A stretch of 64,000 nucleotides of DNA from Burkholderiales bacterium (GCA_016177875.1 JACOUL010000042.1:55750-119749), one strand, 5' to 3'. Shown: positions 24,629-33,786, numbered from the stretch's first letter. A program made the numbers and translations. The notes: generated from the letters alone by a model not told the origin.

Positions 24629-26161
24629 TTAAGAAAAGCGCGGCGCATATTGTTTGCGCAGGTCGGGTTTGACTACCTTGCCGGAGGCATTGCGCGGCAG
24701 AGCGGAAACGAATTCGATGTGCTTGGGAATCTTGTAGCGCGCCAGCTTGCCATTGCAGAACTCCAGCAATTTTTCTGCGGATACTTCCTGGCCCGGCTTG
24801 CGCGCAACCACCGCCAGGCCGACCTCTCCCCACTTCGAATCGGGAATGCCGATGACGGCGACCTCCAGCACGGCGGGGTGTTGAAAGAATACGTTCTCCA
24901 CTTCTGCCGGATAAACGTTTTCGCCTCCGGAAATGAACATGTCCTTGGAGCGGTCGACGATGAAAAAGTAACCTTCCTGATCGTACTTGGCGAGATCGCC
25001 GGTGCGCAGCCAACCGTCGGCGGTAAATGCCTCAGCGGTTTTCTCCGGCTGCTGCCAATAACCCGGCGTGATTGCGGGGCCGCGCACCAGCAGTTCGCCC
25101 ACCTCATCCGGCGGCAAATCGTTGCCTTCTTCATCCACCACGCGCGCGGCGGCAAACAGCATCGGTTTGCCCACTGCGCCAACCTTGCGGCGAACGTTCT
25201 GCGTATCCATCAAAAAGACTGTTGGGCCGGTTTCCGTCATGCCGAAACCCTGGCGAATATGCGCACCTCGATCGGCATAAAGATCGAGCAGGCTGATCGG
25301 CATCGGCGCGCCGCCGCACGCCCAGACGCGCACCTTGGCAATGTCGGCATCGGCGAAATTCGGATGCTGGCTCAACATCAAGTAGATCGCCGGCACCGCG
25401 AAAAATGCGCTGACCTCGCGTGAAAGCAGTTTCAATGCGAATTCGGCATCGAAGGACTTCATGATCATGGCCGTGCCGCCGACCAGCAGCGTGGGAATGG
25501 TCAGCAGATTGATGCCGCCGGTATGAAAGAACGGCAGTACGTTCAAGGTAACGTCGGCGCTGGTGAGCTCCATCGGCAAGCCGACGTTGAGATGATTGAA
25601 CAAGGCCATGCCGAATGTCTGGATCACGCCTTTCGGCTTGCCGGTGGTGCCCGAGGTGTAGAGAACGTACCAGGTGTCAGTCAGGAGGCGCTCAGGCATG
25701 ACGACCGGATTGCCGGAAGTTTTTGCCAGCAGCGATTCGTAGGAAGGATTGCCTGCATCGGCTTCCTCGCCCAGCACGATGGCCTGCAAGCCGGAATTCG
25801 ACTCTTTCAATTGCGCGACAGTCTGGGCAAACTGGGCATCGTAAATTACCAGCTTGGGTACGCTGTCTTCAAGAATTCCCTGGAGCTCCGCCGCCGGCAG
25901 CCGCCAGTTCAGCGGCACGGCGATCATCCCGGCTTTTGCGCAGCCGAACAGTACTTCGAAAAATTCGGTGCAGTTCTGCACCAGCAGCGCGACGCGGTCG
26001 CCCGGCTGCAAGCCGTACTGCTCGCGCAACACCTCCGCCACTGCGCTGGCGCGGGCATTGGTCTGGGCATAGGTGTATTCGCGGCCGGTGGCAAGATCCA
26101 CCAGGGCACGCTTGCGCGGGCTGTAGTCGGCGCGGCGCTGCAAAATATCGAATGTCATCAT
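24629..26161 (-). CDS. Acyl-CoA synthetase (AMP-forming ligase)
   Basis: ANL-superfamily ligase of 510 residues that activates a carboxylic acid with ATP and CoA. Motifs: P-loop VLYTSGTTGKPKGVIQ (about 170), the A5-type GFGMTETGP, GYWQQPEKTAEAFTADGWLRTGDLA, and the C-terminal-domain lysine in ALPRNASGKVVKPDL. The substrate cannot be read from sequence; relatives include fatty-acyl, feruloyl and cyclohexanecarboxyl-CoA ligases. It is first gene of a four-gene operon with two MaoC-type proteins and a hydrolase. The upstream 156 bases contain an inverted repeat that may be an operator. ATG 26161 and ATG 26158 are adjacent candidates. Confidence 0.9.
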   Translation of the reverse strand: MMTFDILQRRADYSPRKRALVDLATGREYTYAQTNARASAVAEVLREQYGLQPGDRVALLVQNCTEFFEVLFGCAKAGMIAVPLNWRLPAAELQGILEDSVPKLVIYDAQFAQTVAQLKESNSGLQAIVLGEEADAGNPSYESLLAKTSGNPVVMPERLLTDTWYVLYTSGTTGKPKGVIQTFGMALFNHLNVGLPMELTSADVTLNVLPFFHTGGINLLTIPTLLVGGTAMIMKSFDAEFALKLLSREVSAFFAVPAIYLMLSQHPNFADADIAKVRVWACGGAPMPISLLDLYADRGAHIRQGFGMTETGPTVFLMDTQNVRRKVGAVGKPMLFAAARVVDEEGNDLPPDEVGELLVRGPAITPGYWQQPEKTAEAFTADGWLRTGDLAKYDQEGYFFIVDRSKDMFISGGENVYPAEVENVFFQHPAVLEVAVIGIPDSKWGEVGLAVVARKPGQEVSAEKLLEFCNGKLARYKIPKHIEFVSALPRNASGKVVKPDLRKQYAPRFS

Positions 26162-26197
26162 GACAAGTCTCCCGTTCGTGAAAATTTTTCGAAAACC

Positions 26198-26220
26198 CTT
26201 ACCGGCAAGACACTGGTAAG
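26198..26220. promoter_or_regulatory. Inverted repeat, possible operator of the acyl-CoA operon
   Basis: CTTACC and GGTAAG separated by 11 bases, 37 bases upstream of the synthetase start and in the gap to the large regulator gene. The position suits an operator, but no factor is identified. Confidence 0.35.
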
Positions 26221-26317
26221 CGGCGAACTGGAGGCAAATTTATCGGGAGGGGGATACGGAGCAGTTACAGCGCAGATACCAATGTGGCTTTTTTGCCCGA
26301 ATTGGCGTTAAAGAATG

Positions 26318-29300
26318 TCAAATCAGGGTGCCGGCGTCGCCGGAAGAGGTCTCACCCACGATTTGCTGGAGAAGTACCAGGGTTTCACGGCTGGGCGTAA
26401 TGTCCAGCTCGGCGCGTAATTGCTCCACACAGCGGTTGTACGTCCGCACCGCTTCCGGCCGTTCGCCGCGCCGGGCATGAGCCAGCATGGTCAACTGATA
26501 AGCACGTTCGCAGCAGGGCATACTCTGTAGAATGCGCTGGCAAGTATCGATGCACGCATCAAGGCGTCCCGCGCCAAGCAAGGCCTCGGCAAGCCGGAGA
26601 GAGCCGCGCTGGTAGAGTTCGCTGAAGCGTTCCCGCAATGCCCCGGTCCATTCCGCCTCGATGGCTTCCGGGAGAAACTCGCCGCTGTATAGGCTCAGTG
26701 CTTGCTGAATTTGCGCAAGGGCGCCGTCGGCATTGCCGCTCCGTTCCATCAGCGCAATACCTTGATTGCATTCGCGCTCGAACACTTCGGCGTCGCACCA
26801 GATATCCGCCTCCGGCCTGAGACGATATGCCGAACCTTCGCGTGCGATAAAGGAGGAAGTTTGGTCAGCCGACCGCTCCGGTTCCAGCGCCGCGGTCAAT
26901 GCGGCCAGCGCCGCCTTAAAGTCGCGCACGGAAGCCTCGGGATCGATACCCGGCCTCAGCCTCTCCATGATCTGTTCGCGCGACATCCAGCGCCCACGCT
27001 CGCTCAGGAGCAGTTGAAACAGCTCACGCGCGCTGCCGCGCCGCCAATCGCGCGCCTCGATTTCGGTCGTGCCGCGCCACACACGGAATCCGGCAAATGC
27101 CTGTACCCGCAATTGGAAACCCGGATGCAATTCGATCTGCGGCAAACCGAGGCGCGACAATAACTGGCTGGCATAGGCGGACTTGCAGCCGCGGTCCCGC
27201 GCGTGAATCAAAAGCGGTACGCCGCGATGCGCGTCGGTCAAGCCGAACAAGCAAGGCAACGTCAGCAAAAAATCATAATGGCGATCCTGACACAAGCTCA
27301 ATAGCGCATCCAGGCTTTGCTCCAAGTCCTCCAATTTGCCGAGCGCCCGGTAAGCCAGCGCCAGTTGAAGCAGCGATGAAGCTTCCCCCAAAGCATCGCC
27401 GCAACGGCGATGGCGTGCCAGCACATCGGGCAGAACGGCGGCAGCACCCTCCACGTTACCGGCCGCCAGCTCGGCCGACGCCGACAGCAATGCCACGTAA
27501 GCGTCGATCCACGAATCGCCGCACCACTGCGCAACTTCGCTGGCTTCTGCCGCATAGCGGCGCGCGGAGTCCAGGTCGCCCTTGAGCGCCGATGAACGCG
27601 CCAAGCCGAACATGATTTCCAGCCGGCCGCGGCGCATGCCGATGTCATCGGTGATGCGCCGCGCCTCGCGATATGCGGCAAGCGAAGCTTCCAAGGCATG
27701 CTCCACCTGTTGTACTTGCTGGGACGAGGACCGCATCGCGTTGGCCTTCACCTGCCACGCATGGCCCAGCCTCGTATAACCGAACACCGCCAGCATGGGC
27801 GAATGCAATCGTTCACCGAGCGCAATTCCCGCTTGCGCGAATTCGATCGCGGCATCCGGCTCGCCCATTACGCTATGGATGAAAGCTAACAGCAAGGCCG
27901 TTTCGCGATGCGCGGCCGGCGCATGCAATTGGCCGCCGGCGGCCGCCTGACGCTCTTGCTGCCACCAAGCTTGCAAAATTCGACGCGCATCATGAACTCG
28001 GCCGGAGCGCAACAATATGCGCACGCTGAGCCGGTCTTCGATTTGCAGCGATGGATTCAAGGCATGTGCCTTGGCTCGCAACGCTTCCGCTTGAGCCGGT
28101 TGGCCCATGTTGAGCGTATTTTCCGCCAGCATTTCCAGCAGCCGCAATTTTTGCTCCGGCGACGCATGGCGTTCGGCCAGTTCCAATGCCTGTTCGAGCA
28201 ATGCCTGCGCCTGAACGCCGCTGTCCAGGTATACCAGCGCCTGGGAACGCAAGGCATCGCTGACGCCGGCCTCGTCAATTTGCCGGCGCCACAATTGTTC
28301 GGCGGCGCGATAGCGTTCGAGAGCGGCATCCAAATGTCCGCGCAAGCGGCACAAATCGCCTTCAAGGATTTGCAGACGCGGGCGTGTTGCAATCAGCTCC
28401 GGCGGCAAGGCTCGCAGCCATGTCTCCAGCGTATCCATCCTGCCTACCGCAAGCACCTTTTCACCTGCCTGCCCGACGGCATCGGCAGCTTGCTCCCAGG
28501 CGTCGCTTCCCAGGTAGTGGTGAATCGCCTGCTCATAATCGCCGCCCGCTGAAAAGTAATCAGCTGCGGCCACATGGCGCACGCAAACTTCGTCGGCCGG
28601 CAGCTGTCCCAAGAGGAATTCACGAAACAGAGGATGATAGCGATAACGCTCGCTTCCTACCGCAGTGGTAAATAGTCCCAGTTCATCGAGCCGTGTCAGG
28701 AAGCCGCTTGCGTTTCCCTGTCCGCTGACGGCGCCGCATGCGGCAGGCGTAAGCTCGCGCAACACCGCGGTTGCCGTCAAAAATTGACGAATGTCCTGCG
28801 GCTGCTGCGCGAACACCTCTTGCGCGAGATAGGCAAACAACGCGGCCAGCGTCTGCGGTCCGTGCTGCAGCAACGCCAAGGCATCGCTCTGCCCCGTCCT
28901 TTCAGTCATATTGCGCAAACCCTGCCAGGCAAGCTGAAGCGCAATCGGCCAGCCGTCGGTCTTCGATTTCAAGGTATCCACTTCATCGTCGTTGAGCGTG
29001 ATGCCGTAGATAGTGCCGAACAAAGTGGCGATCTCGCGGCGGTCCAGCGCCAGCTGCGCCGATCCGAACTGCAGCACTTCCCCCTTAGCTTGCCACTCCA
29101 GCAAACCGGGGAAATTCACTGCCTGGCGCGACGCCAGCACCACATGGACATAGGGAGGCAAGAATCGCAGCAAGCGGTCGAGCACCGCGTTGATGGCGGC
29201 AACATCCGCCACCAGCTGGTAATCGTCCAGAATCAGCAGCGTGTCATGCTGCACGCCGTTCAAATCATTGAGCAAAACGTCGACCACGCGCAGCCACGAC

Positions 29301-29647
29301 TGCGTATCGAGTCCGCCCGGGCTGACACGAACGGCTTCTTGCAGCGCAAGAGCGGCGGTATTAGGGAAGCCGGGAAATGCCTGCCCGATGGCGGCGATCA
29401 GGTAAGTTAAAAAACGCTGGGGATCGCGGTCCGCCGCATCCAGGCTGTACCAGGCCCACTTGCCTCCCGTCACATGCTGCGTCAGCGCGGCCACCGTGGT
29501 GGTCTTACCGAAGCCCGCCCCGGCCTGCACCACGGTCAAGCGATAATCCATTGCTTCGGCCAGCCGATCGAGTAAGGCGGTACGCATCAACACGCGCCGA
29601 TGCAGGCGCGGCGGCCGAAGCTTGGTCGTGAGGAGCGTGTCGATCAT
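26318..29647 (-). CDS. Giant MalT-like ATPase regulator with C-terminal winged helix and BTAD
   Basis: A 1109-residue transcriptional regulator. The N-terminus (TTKLRPPRLHRRVLMRTALLDRL) is typical of LuxR/MalT-type STAND ATPases, with Walker A AGAGFGKTTTVAAL and Walker B LLILDDYQLV. The middle (about 380-830) is a TPR superhelix that likely senses a ligand. The C-terminus lacks a LuxR helix-turn-helix and instead has an OmpR-like winged helix (FRVWRGTTEIEARDWRRG, FQLLLSERGRWMSREQIMERL) and a bacterial transcriptional activator domain (SLYSGEFLPEAIEAEW onward, ending RAELDITPSRET). I start at ATG 29647; an earlier ATG at 29710 adds 21 weak residues. Its neighbours are catabolic operons on both sides, likely targets. 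Confidence 0.85.
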   Translation of the reverse strand: MIDTLLTTKLRPPRLHRRVLMRTALLDRLAEAMDYRLTVVQAGAGFGKTTTVAALTQHVTGGKWAWYSLDAADRDPQRFLTYLIAAIGQAFPGFPNTAALALQEAVRVSPGGLDTQSWLRVVDVLLNDLNGVQHDTLLILDDYQLVADVAAINAVLDRLLRFLPPYVHVVLASRQAVNFPGLLEWQAKGEVLQFGSAQLALDRREIATLFGTIYGITLNDDEVDTLKSKTDGWPIALQLAWQGLRNMTERTGQSDALALLQHGPQTLAALFAYLAQEVFAQQPQDIRQFLTATAVLRELTPAACGAVSGQGNASGFLTRLDELGLFTTAVGSERYRYHPLFREFLLGQLPADEVCVRHVAAADYFSAGGDYEQAIHHYLGSDAWEQAADAVGQAGEKVLAVGRMDTLETWLRALPPELIATRPRLQILEGDLCRLRGHLDAALERYRAAEQLWRRQIDEAGVSDALRSQALVYLDSGVQAQALLEQALELAERHASPEQKLRLLEMLAENTLNMGQPAQAEALRAKAHALNPSLQIEDRLSVRILLRSGRVHDARRILQAWWQQERQAAAGGQLHAPAAHRETALLLAFIHSVMGEPDAAIEFAQAGIALGERLHSPMLAVFGYTRLGHAWQVKANAMRSSSQQVQQVEHALEASLAAYREARRITDDIGMRRGRLEIMFGLARSSALKGDLDSARRYAAEASEVAQWCGDSWIDAYVALLSASAELAAGNVEGAAAVLPDVLARHRRCGDALGEASSLLQLALAYRALGKLEDLEQSLDALLSLCQDRHYDFLLTLPCLFGLTDAHRGVPLLIHARDRGCKSAYASQLLSRLGLPQIELHPGFQLRVQAFAGFRVWRGTTEIEARDWRRGSARELFQLLLSERGRWMSREQIMERLRPGIDPEASVRDFKAALAALTAALEPERSADQTSSFIAREGSAYRLRPEADIWCDAEVFERECNQGIALMERSGNADGALAQIQQALSLYSGEFLPEAIEAEWTGALRERFSELYQRGSLRLAEALLGAGRLDACIDTCQRILQSMPCCERAYQLTMLAHARRGERPEAVRTYNRCVEQLRAELDITPSRETLVLLQQIVGETSSGDAGTLI

Positions 29648-29740
29648 AAGGATGCGTTTGTCGATCGGATTACATGTGCCATGGTCGGCGGCACTTCTGC
29701 CAATTGCCATTATTGCGCATTTTCCACCTTAGGCGGACAC

Positions 29741-29771
29741 AAAAAAAGACGCCCCGCAACTGCCGGGGCGT
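29741..29771 (-). terminator. Rho-independent terminator on the minus strand
   Basis: ACGCCCCG/CGGGGCGT arms with a 7-base loop; on the minus strand the hairpin is followed by seven T. It would end the transcript of the binding-protein gene at 30102-31325, now separated from it by the MITE-like element. Confidence 0.82.
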
Positions 29772-29794
29772 ACCAAAGGAGACAGCAAAAACGC

Positions 29795-30033
29795 TAGTAG
29801 TCAGTCAAGTTGGATTGGCGGGATATGCCGAGCGGGTTGGAAGCGAGGACAAGGGTGCAGCAGGGGTTTCGGACAGCATGGTGTCCGCCTGCGGAACGAC
29901 CTGCGCATGCATGCGCAGGTGCGCCCTGCAAGGGCAAAGCGCAGACAGGGTGGCTCCCTGTCGAGCATTTGCAACGCCGTCATCGGTTTCAAGCAGCCGG
30001 CAGATCCTGGCAATTCAGCCTGACTGACTACTA
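29795..30033. mobile_element. MITE-like element with 23-bp terminal inverted repeats
   Basis: Ends are TAGTAGTCAGTCAAGTTGGATTG and, inverted at the other end, TAGTAGTCAGTCAGGCTGAATTG, 20 of 23 matching. The outer TA could be a target duplication. The 239 bases hold no open frame of transposase size, but several internal hairpins: CGGACA...TGTCCG, the perfect 22-base palindrome ACCTGCGCATGCATGCGCAGGT (29909-29930) and GCCCTGCAAGGGC. A 13-base match to the end recurs at 60414-60426. A miniature element mobilised by a transposase elsewhere is the simplest reading. Confidence 0.65.
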
Positions 30034-30101
30034 AAGGACTTGATCAAATGACGTCGGTTTCCATCCTTTTCGTCATGACATCTCGTCGACGAAATCGCTC
30101 A

Positions 30102-31325
30102 CTACTTCTTCACCAGCGGACATTCGCTCTTCTCAAGCGGCATAAATGCCTCGTCGCCGGGAATGACGCGCTTGATGGTGTAGTAGTCCCACGGATATTT
30201 CGATTCTGACGGCGCTTTCACCTGCGCCAAATACATGTCGTGCACCATGCGCCCATCCGCGCGCAGCTTGCCGTTCTTGGCAAAAAAATCCTTGACCGGC
30301 AGCTCGCGCATTTTAGCCATCACGGCCGTCGCATCATCGGTGCCGGCGGCCTGGATCGCCTTGAAGTAATGCATGAGCGAGGAATACACGCCGGCATGAA
30401 TCATGGTGGGCATTTTTTTCTGGCGTGAGAAGAAGCGCCGCGACCATGCGCGCGTATCGTTGTCCAAATCCCAGTAAAAGCCTTCGGTCAGATACAGCCC
30501 TTGCGCAACGTCTAACCCCAGGCTGTCCACATCGGTGACGAACATCAAGAGAGAAGCGAGTTTCTGCTTTTTGTTGATACCGAATTCGCGCGCTTGCTTG
30601 ATCGCATTGATCAAATCGGTACCGGCATTGGCAAAGCCGATAGCCTTCGCCCCCGAACCTTGCGCCGAAATCAGGAAAGAGGAAAAGTCCGGCGCCGACA
30701 GCGGATGCCGCACCGACCCCAGCACCTTGCCGCCGCGCGCTTTCACCACGTTGGACACATCGCCTTCCAGCGCATGGCCGAACGCGTAGTCCGCTGTAAC
30801 GAAGAACCAGGTATCGTTTCCTTCCTGGACCATCGCCTTGCCGGTGCCGCTGGCCATGGCAAAGGTATCGTATGCCCAGTGCACCCCTGTCGGCGAGCAA
30901 TTCTTGTTGGTCAGCGCAGTAGTCGCCGCGCCGGAATTCATGGTGATGCGATTCTTATCGCGCGCGATCTGCTGCACCGCCAAGCCGACCGACGAGGTCA
31001 CAAGATCGGCGATCATATCGACCTTGTCGGTGTCGAACCATTCACGCGCTTTGCTGGCGGCGATATCCGGCTTGTTCAAATGATCGGCGTACACCAGTTC
31101 GATCGGCTTGCCGAGCACTTTGCCGCCGAAATCCTCGATCGCCATTTTTGCGGCTACCACGCTACCTTGACCGGAAAGCGCCGAGTACGGACCCGACATG
31201 TCGGTCAGAATGCCGACTTTCACCACGCCGGCGGAAATTTTTTCCTTATCGTCCGCAAGCGCGGATTGCGCCGCTAACACGCAGCATGCTGTACATAGAT
31301 GCAAGGCCAAGCATTTCAATTTCAT
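30102..31325 (-). CDS. Liv-type ABC transporter substrate-binding protein
   Basis: A periplasmic binding protein (Peripla_BP_6 family, LivK/UrtA/HbaE-like) of 407 residues with a Sec signal peptide (CLALHLCTACCVLAAQSALA). The mature part starts ISAGVVKVGILTDMSGPYSALSGQGSV, the family's first strand and ligand loop, then YADHLNKPDIAASKAREW and two lobes. Relatives bind branched amino acids, amides or aromatic acids. No permease or ATPase genes adjoin it, so it must use components encoded elsewhere or act as a sensor. The next upstream gene is an acyl-CoA synthetase, and an aromatic or fatty acid ligand is a reasonable guess. Confidence 0.88.
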   Translation of the reverse strand: MKLKCLALHLCTACCVLAAQSALADDKEKISAGVVKVGILTDMSGPYSALSGQGSVVAAKMAIEDFGGKVLGKPIELVYADHLNKPDIAASKAREWFDTDKVDMIADLVTSSVGLAVQQIARDKNRITMNSGAATTALTNKNCSPTGVHWAYDTFAMASGTGKAMVQEGNDTWFFVTADYAFGHALEGDVSNVVKARGGKVLGSVRHPLSAPDFSSFLISAQGSGAKAIGFANAGTDLINAIKQAREFGINKKQKLASLLMFVTDVDSLGLDVAQGLYLTEGFYWDLDNDTRAWSRRFFSRQKKMPTMIHAGVYSSLMHYFKAIQAAGTDDATAVMAKMRELPVKDFFAKNGKLRADGRMVHDMYLAQVKAPSESKYPWDYYTIKRVIPGDEAFMPLEKSECPLVKK

Positions 31326-31356
31326 GTGTCTTCTCCTTATTGGTATGGGGGATGGT

Positions 31357-33000
31357 CTATTTATTTAAATCTTTTGCATACTCGCGCAGCAGGAACTTCT
31401 GTACCTTGCCGGTGGACGTTTTTGGAAGCGGGCCGAACACCACGGCCTTGGGCGCCTTGAAATGCGCCATATGTTCTCGACAAAATGAAATCAGCGCCGT
31501 CTCGGTCGTTATCACACCGGGACGCAGTGTGACGAAAGCGCATGGCGTCTCACCCCATTTTTCATCGGGACGAGCCACCACGGCCGCTTCCAACACTGCC
31601 GGATGGCGGTACAACACGTCTTCGACTTCGATGGTGGAAATGTTTTCGCCGCCGGATATGACGATGTCTTTCGAGCGATCCTTGATCTGCAGATAGCCAT
31701 TCGGATGGAGCACTCCCAGATCGCCGGTATGGAACCAGCCGCCGGCAAACGCCTCTTCCGTCGCCGTCGAGTTTTTGAGATAGCCCTTCATCACCAGGTT
31801 GCCGCGAATGAAGACCTCACCGATAGTCTTGCCATCCTTAGGGCAAGGCTGGAGGGTGTCGACGTCCGCCACCATCAAGTCTTCCTGCATGTGGTAACGC
31901 ACGCCTTGCTGCGCCTTGATCCTGGCGCGCTCGGCCGTCGTCAAGTTGTCCCACTCGCGATTCCACGCGCAGCTGATGGACGGGCCATAGACTTCAGTCA
32001 AACCGTACACCTGTGTCACATTCATGCCCATCGACTCCAGGCCCTCGATCACCGCAGCCGGCGGCGCCGCACCACCGGTGGTGCACTGGATGACGCGATC
32101 CGTCACGCGCACCTTCACGTCTTCGGGAGCATTGATCATGGCATTGAGTACGATCGGCGCACCGGAAAAATGGGTCACGCCATGATCGCGAATGGCGCCG
32201 AAAATCGCTTTCGCCTCCACACGGCGCAGACACACGTGGGTGCCGGCCACGGCGGCAATCGTCCATGGAAAACACCAGCCGTTGCAGTGGAACATCGGCA
32301 GCGTCCACAGATAGACCGGATGCGCTTGCATGTTCCAGGCCAGCACGTTGCCTACGGCATTCAGATAGGCGCCGCGATGATGGTAAACCACGCCCTTTGG
32401 ATTGCCCGTCGTACCGGATGTGTAGCTGAGTGTGATCGCCTGCCATTCATCCGCCGGCAACTCCCAGGAAAATTCCGGATCGCCTGTGCCGATGAAAGCT
32501 TCGTAATCGGTTTCGCCCAGTAACTCCCCACCCTCATATTGCGGATCGTCGATGTCGATTATCAGCGGTTTATGCGCAAGCAGCCCCAGGGCATTGGTGA
32601 TGACGGGCGAAAACTCACGGTCGGTAATCAACACCTTTGCTTCGCCATGACTCAGCATGAAAGCGAGCGTCTCGGCATCCAGGCGAACATTCAGCGTATT
32701 CAGAACGGCGCCTATCATCGGCACGCCGAAGTGCGCTTCCATCATGGCCGTCACGTTCGGCGCCATGATGGCGACCGTATCGCCGCGCGAGACGCCAGCC
32801 TGCTTCAAAGCCGATGCCAAACGGCGGCAGCGCGCATACGTTTCAGCCCAGGTGTAACGGCGGTCGCCGTCGACTACGGAAAGATAATTCGGATAGACCT
32901 GCGCAGTACGCCGGATGAAAGACAAGGGCGACAGTGAAACGTAATTGGCCGGGTTGCGTCCGAGGCCCAGTTCGTAGGGATTGAGTTCTTCGCGCAGCAT
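31357..33000 (-). CDS. Acyl-CoA synthetase, medium-chain type
   Basis: A 547-residue AMP-forming ligase of the AlkK/medium-chain acyl-CoA synthetase type. Motifs: N-terminal PLSFIRRTAQVYPNY, P-loop LSYTSGTTGNPKGVVYHHRG, VYGLTEVYGPSISCAW, FHTGDLGVLHPNGYLQIKDR, and the catalytic lysine near the end in PKTSTGKVQKFLL. ATG 33000 has GGAGAC just upstream. It is transcribed with the binding-protein gene 31 bases downstream, so uptake and activation of the same acid is plausible, though not shown. Confidence 0.9.
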   Translation of the reverse strand: MLREELNPYELGLGRNPANYVSLSPLSFIRRTAQVYPNYLSVVDGDRRYTWAETYARCRRLASALKQAGVSRGDTVAIMAPNVTAMMEAHFGVPMIGAVLNTLNVRLDAETLAFMLSHGEAKVLITDREFSPVITNALGLLAHKPLIIDIDDPQYEGGELLGETDYEAFIGTGDPEFSWELPADEWQAITLSYTSGTTGNPKGVVYHHRGAYLNAVGNVLAWNMQAHPVYLWTLPMFHCNGWCFPWTIAAVAGTHVCLRRVEAKAIFGAIRDHGVTHFSGAPIVLNAMINAPEDVKVRVTDRVIQCTTGGAAPPAAVIEGLESMGMNVTQVYGLTEVYGPSISCAWNREWDNLTTAERARIKAQQGVRYHMQEDLMVADVDTLQPCPKDGKTIGEVFIRGNLVMKGYLKNSTATEEAFAGGWFHTGDLGVLHPNGYLQIKDRSKDIVISGGENISTIEVEDVLYRHPAVLEAAVVARPDEKWGETPCAFVTLRPGVITTETALISFCREHMAHFKAPKAVVFGPLPKTSTGKVQKFLLREYAKDLNK

Positions 33001-33153
33001 GCCTGTCTCCTTTGATCTGCCATTGGTATGGTGCGCAGATTAAAGAAGATGCGGCTGGCTGAATATCGGAAATATCTAGAGTTTGTGTAGGAAGGGCAGG
33101 ATACGTTTTGAAAGAAAATTCCTACATGCCATGAGCGGCAATTTGACATCCGC

Positions 33154-33786
33154 TCAATGGCTCAAACCATACCGGATCGCATAATGAATCAGCTCGGCAT
33201 TGTTTTCCATATTCATTTTTTCGAGAATGCGCGTGCGGTAGGTGCTGACGGTTTTCACGGAAATCGACATGGCTTCCGCAATCTCCGTCAATGATTTTCC
33301 TTGAATGATTTGCTCGAAGATTTGAAACTCGCGTTCCGACAAGCTGTGATGACGAGGCGCATCGCGCTCGCCGTCGAGCTCGAACAATAATTTTTCAAGC
33401 AGCGCCGGTGTCGCATAACGTCCGCCCTTGACTACCTTGTGAATGGCGGCGATCAGCTCTTCCGATTCGCTGTCTTTGGTGAGATACCCGGCCGCACCTG
33501 CTTTCAATGCGCGCACCGCATACTGCTCTTCCGGATACATGCTGAGGATGAGTATCGGCAGCTTGGGCTTTTCCGACTTCATTTGGCGCACGATATCCAA
33601 TCCGCTCTTGTTCGGCATATTGATATCAAGCAGAACGACATCCCACTCTTGCTGGCGCAGTTTAGCCAACGCATCGAAACCGTCGCTGGCTTCCCCGGCA
33701 ACTTCAATGTCCGGGCTTTCCTCGATCAAGCGCTTGACTCCCGCTCGAAAGATCTTATGATCATCGGCAATCAGTACTCTAATCAT
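33154..33786 (-). CDS. NarL/FixJ-family response regulator
   Basis: A 210-residue two-component regulator. The receiver domain has IRVLIADDHKIFRAGV, phosphoacceptor Asp in VVLLDINMPNKSG and the conserved Lys in GYLTKDSES. The C-terminal LuxR helix-turn-helix is SEREFQIFEQIIQGKSLTEIAEAMSIS with KTVSTYRTRILEKM. ATG 33786 overlaps the kinase stop in an ATGA arrangement, so the pair is translationally coupled and this is its cognate regulator. Targets are unknown; the neighbouring cyclase and catabolic genes are candidates. Confidence 0.94.
   Translation of the reverse strand: MIRVLIADDHKIFRAGVKRLIEESPDIEVAGEASDGFDALAKLRQQEWDVVLLDINMPNKSGLDIVRQMKSEKPKLPILILSMYPEEQYAVRALKAGAAGYLTKDSESEELIAAIHKVVKGGRYATPALLEKLLFELDGERDAPRHHSLSEREFQIFEQIIQGKSLTEIAEAMSISVKTVSTYRTRILEKMNMENNAELIHYAIRYGLSH

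Larger units (their letters stand above)
29648..30101. other. Intergenic region with terminator and MITE-like element
   Basis: 454 bases between the large regulator and the binding-protein gene, both on the minus strand. It holds a minus-strand terminator (29741-29771) and a 239-base element with terminal inverted repeats (29795-30033). No gene is evident. Confidence 0.7.

Noticed and set aside
31340..33030. Shared TTGGTATGG upstream of the binding-protein and acyl-CoA synthetase genes
   Set aside because: The match is about 10 bases, overlaps the ribosome-binding region and could easily be chance.
33132..33156. TGAGCGG/CCGCTCA hairpin at the response regulator stop as a terminator
   Set aside because: It overlaps the stop codon and has no adjoining T run on the relevant strand.
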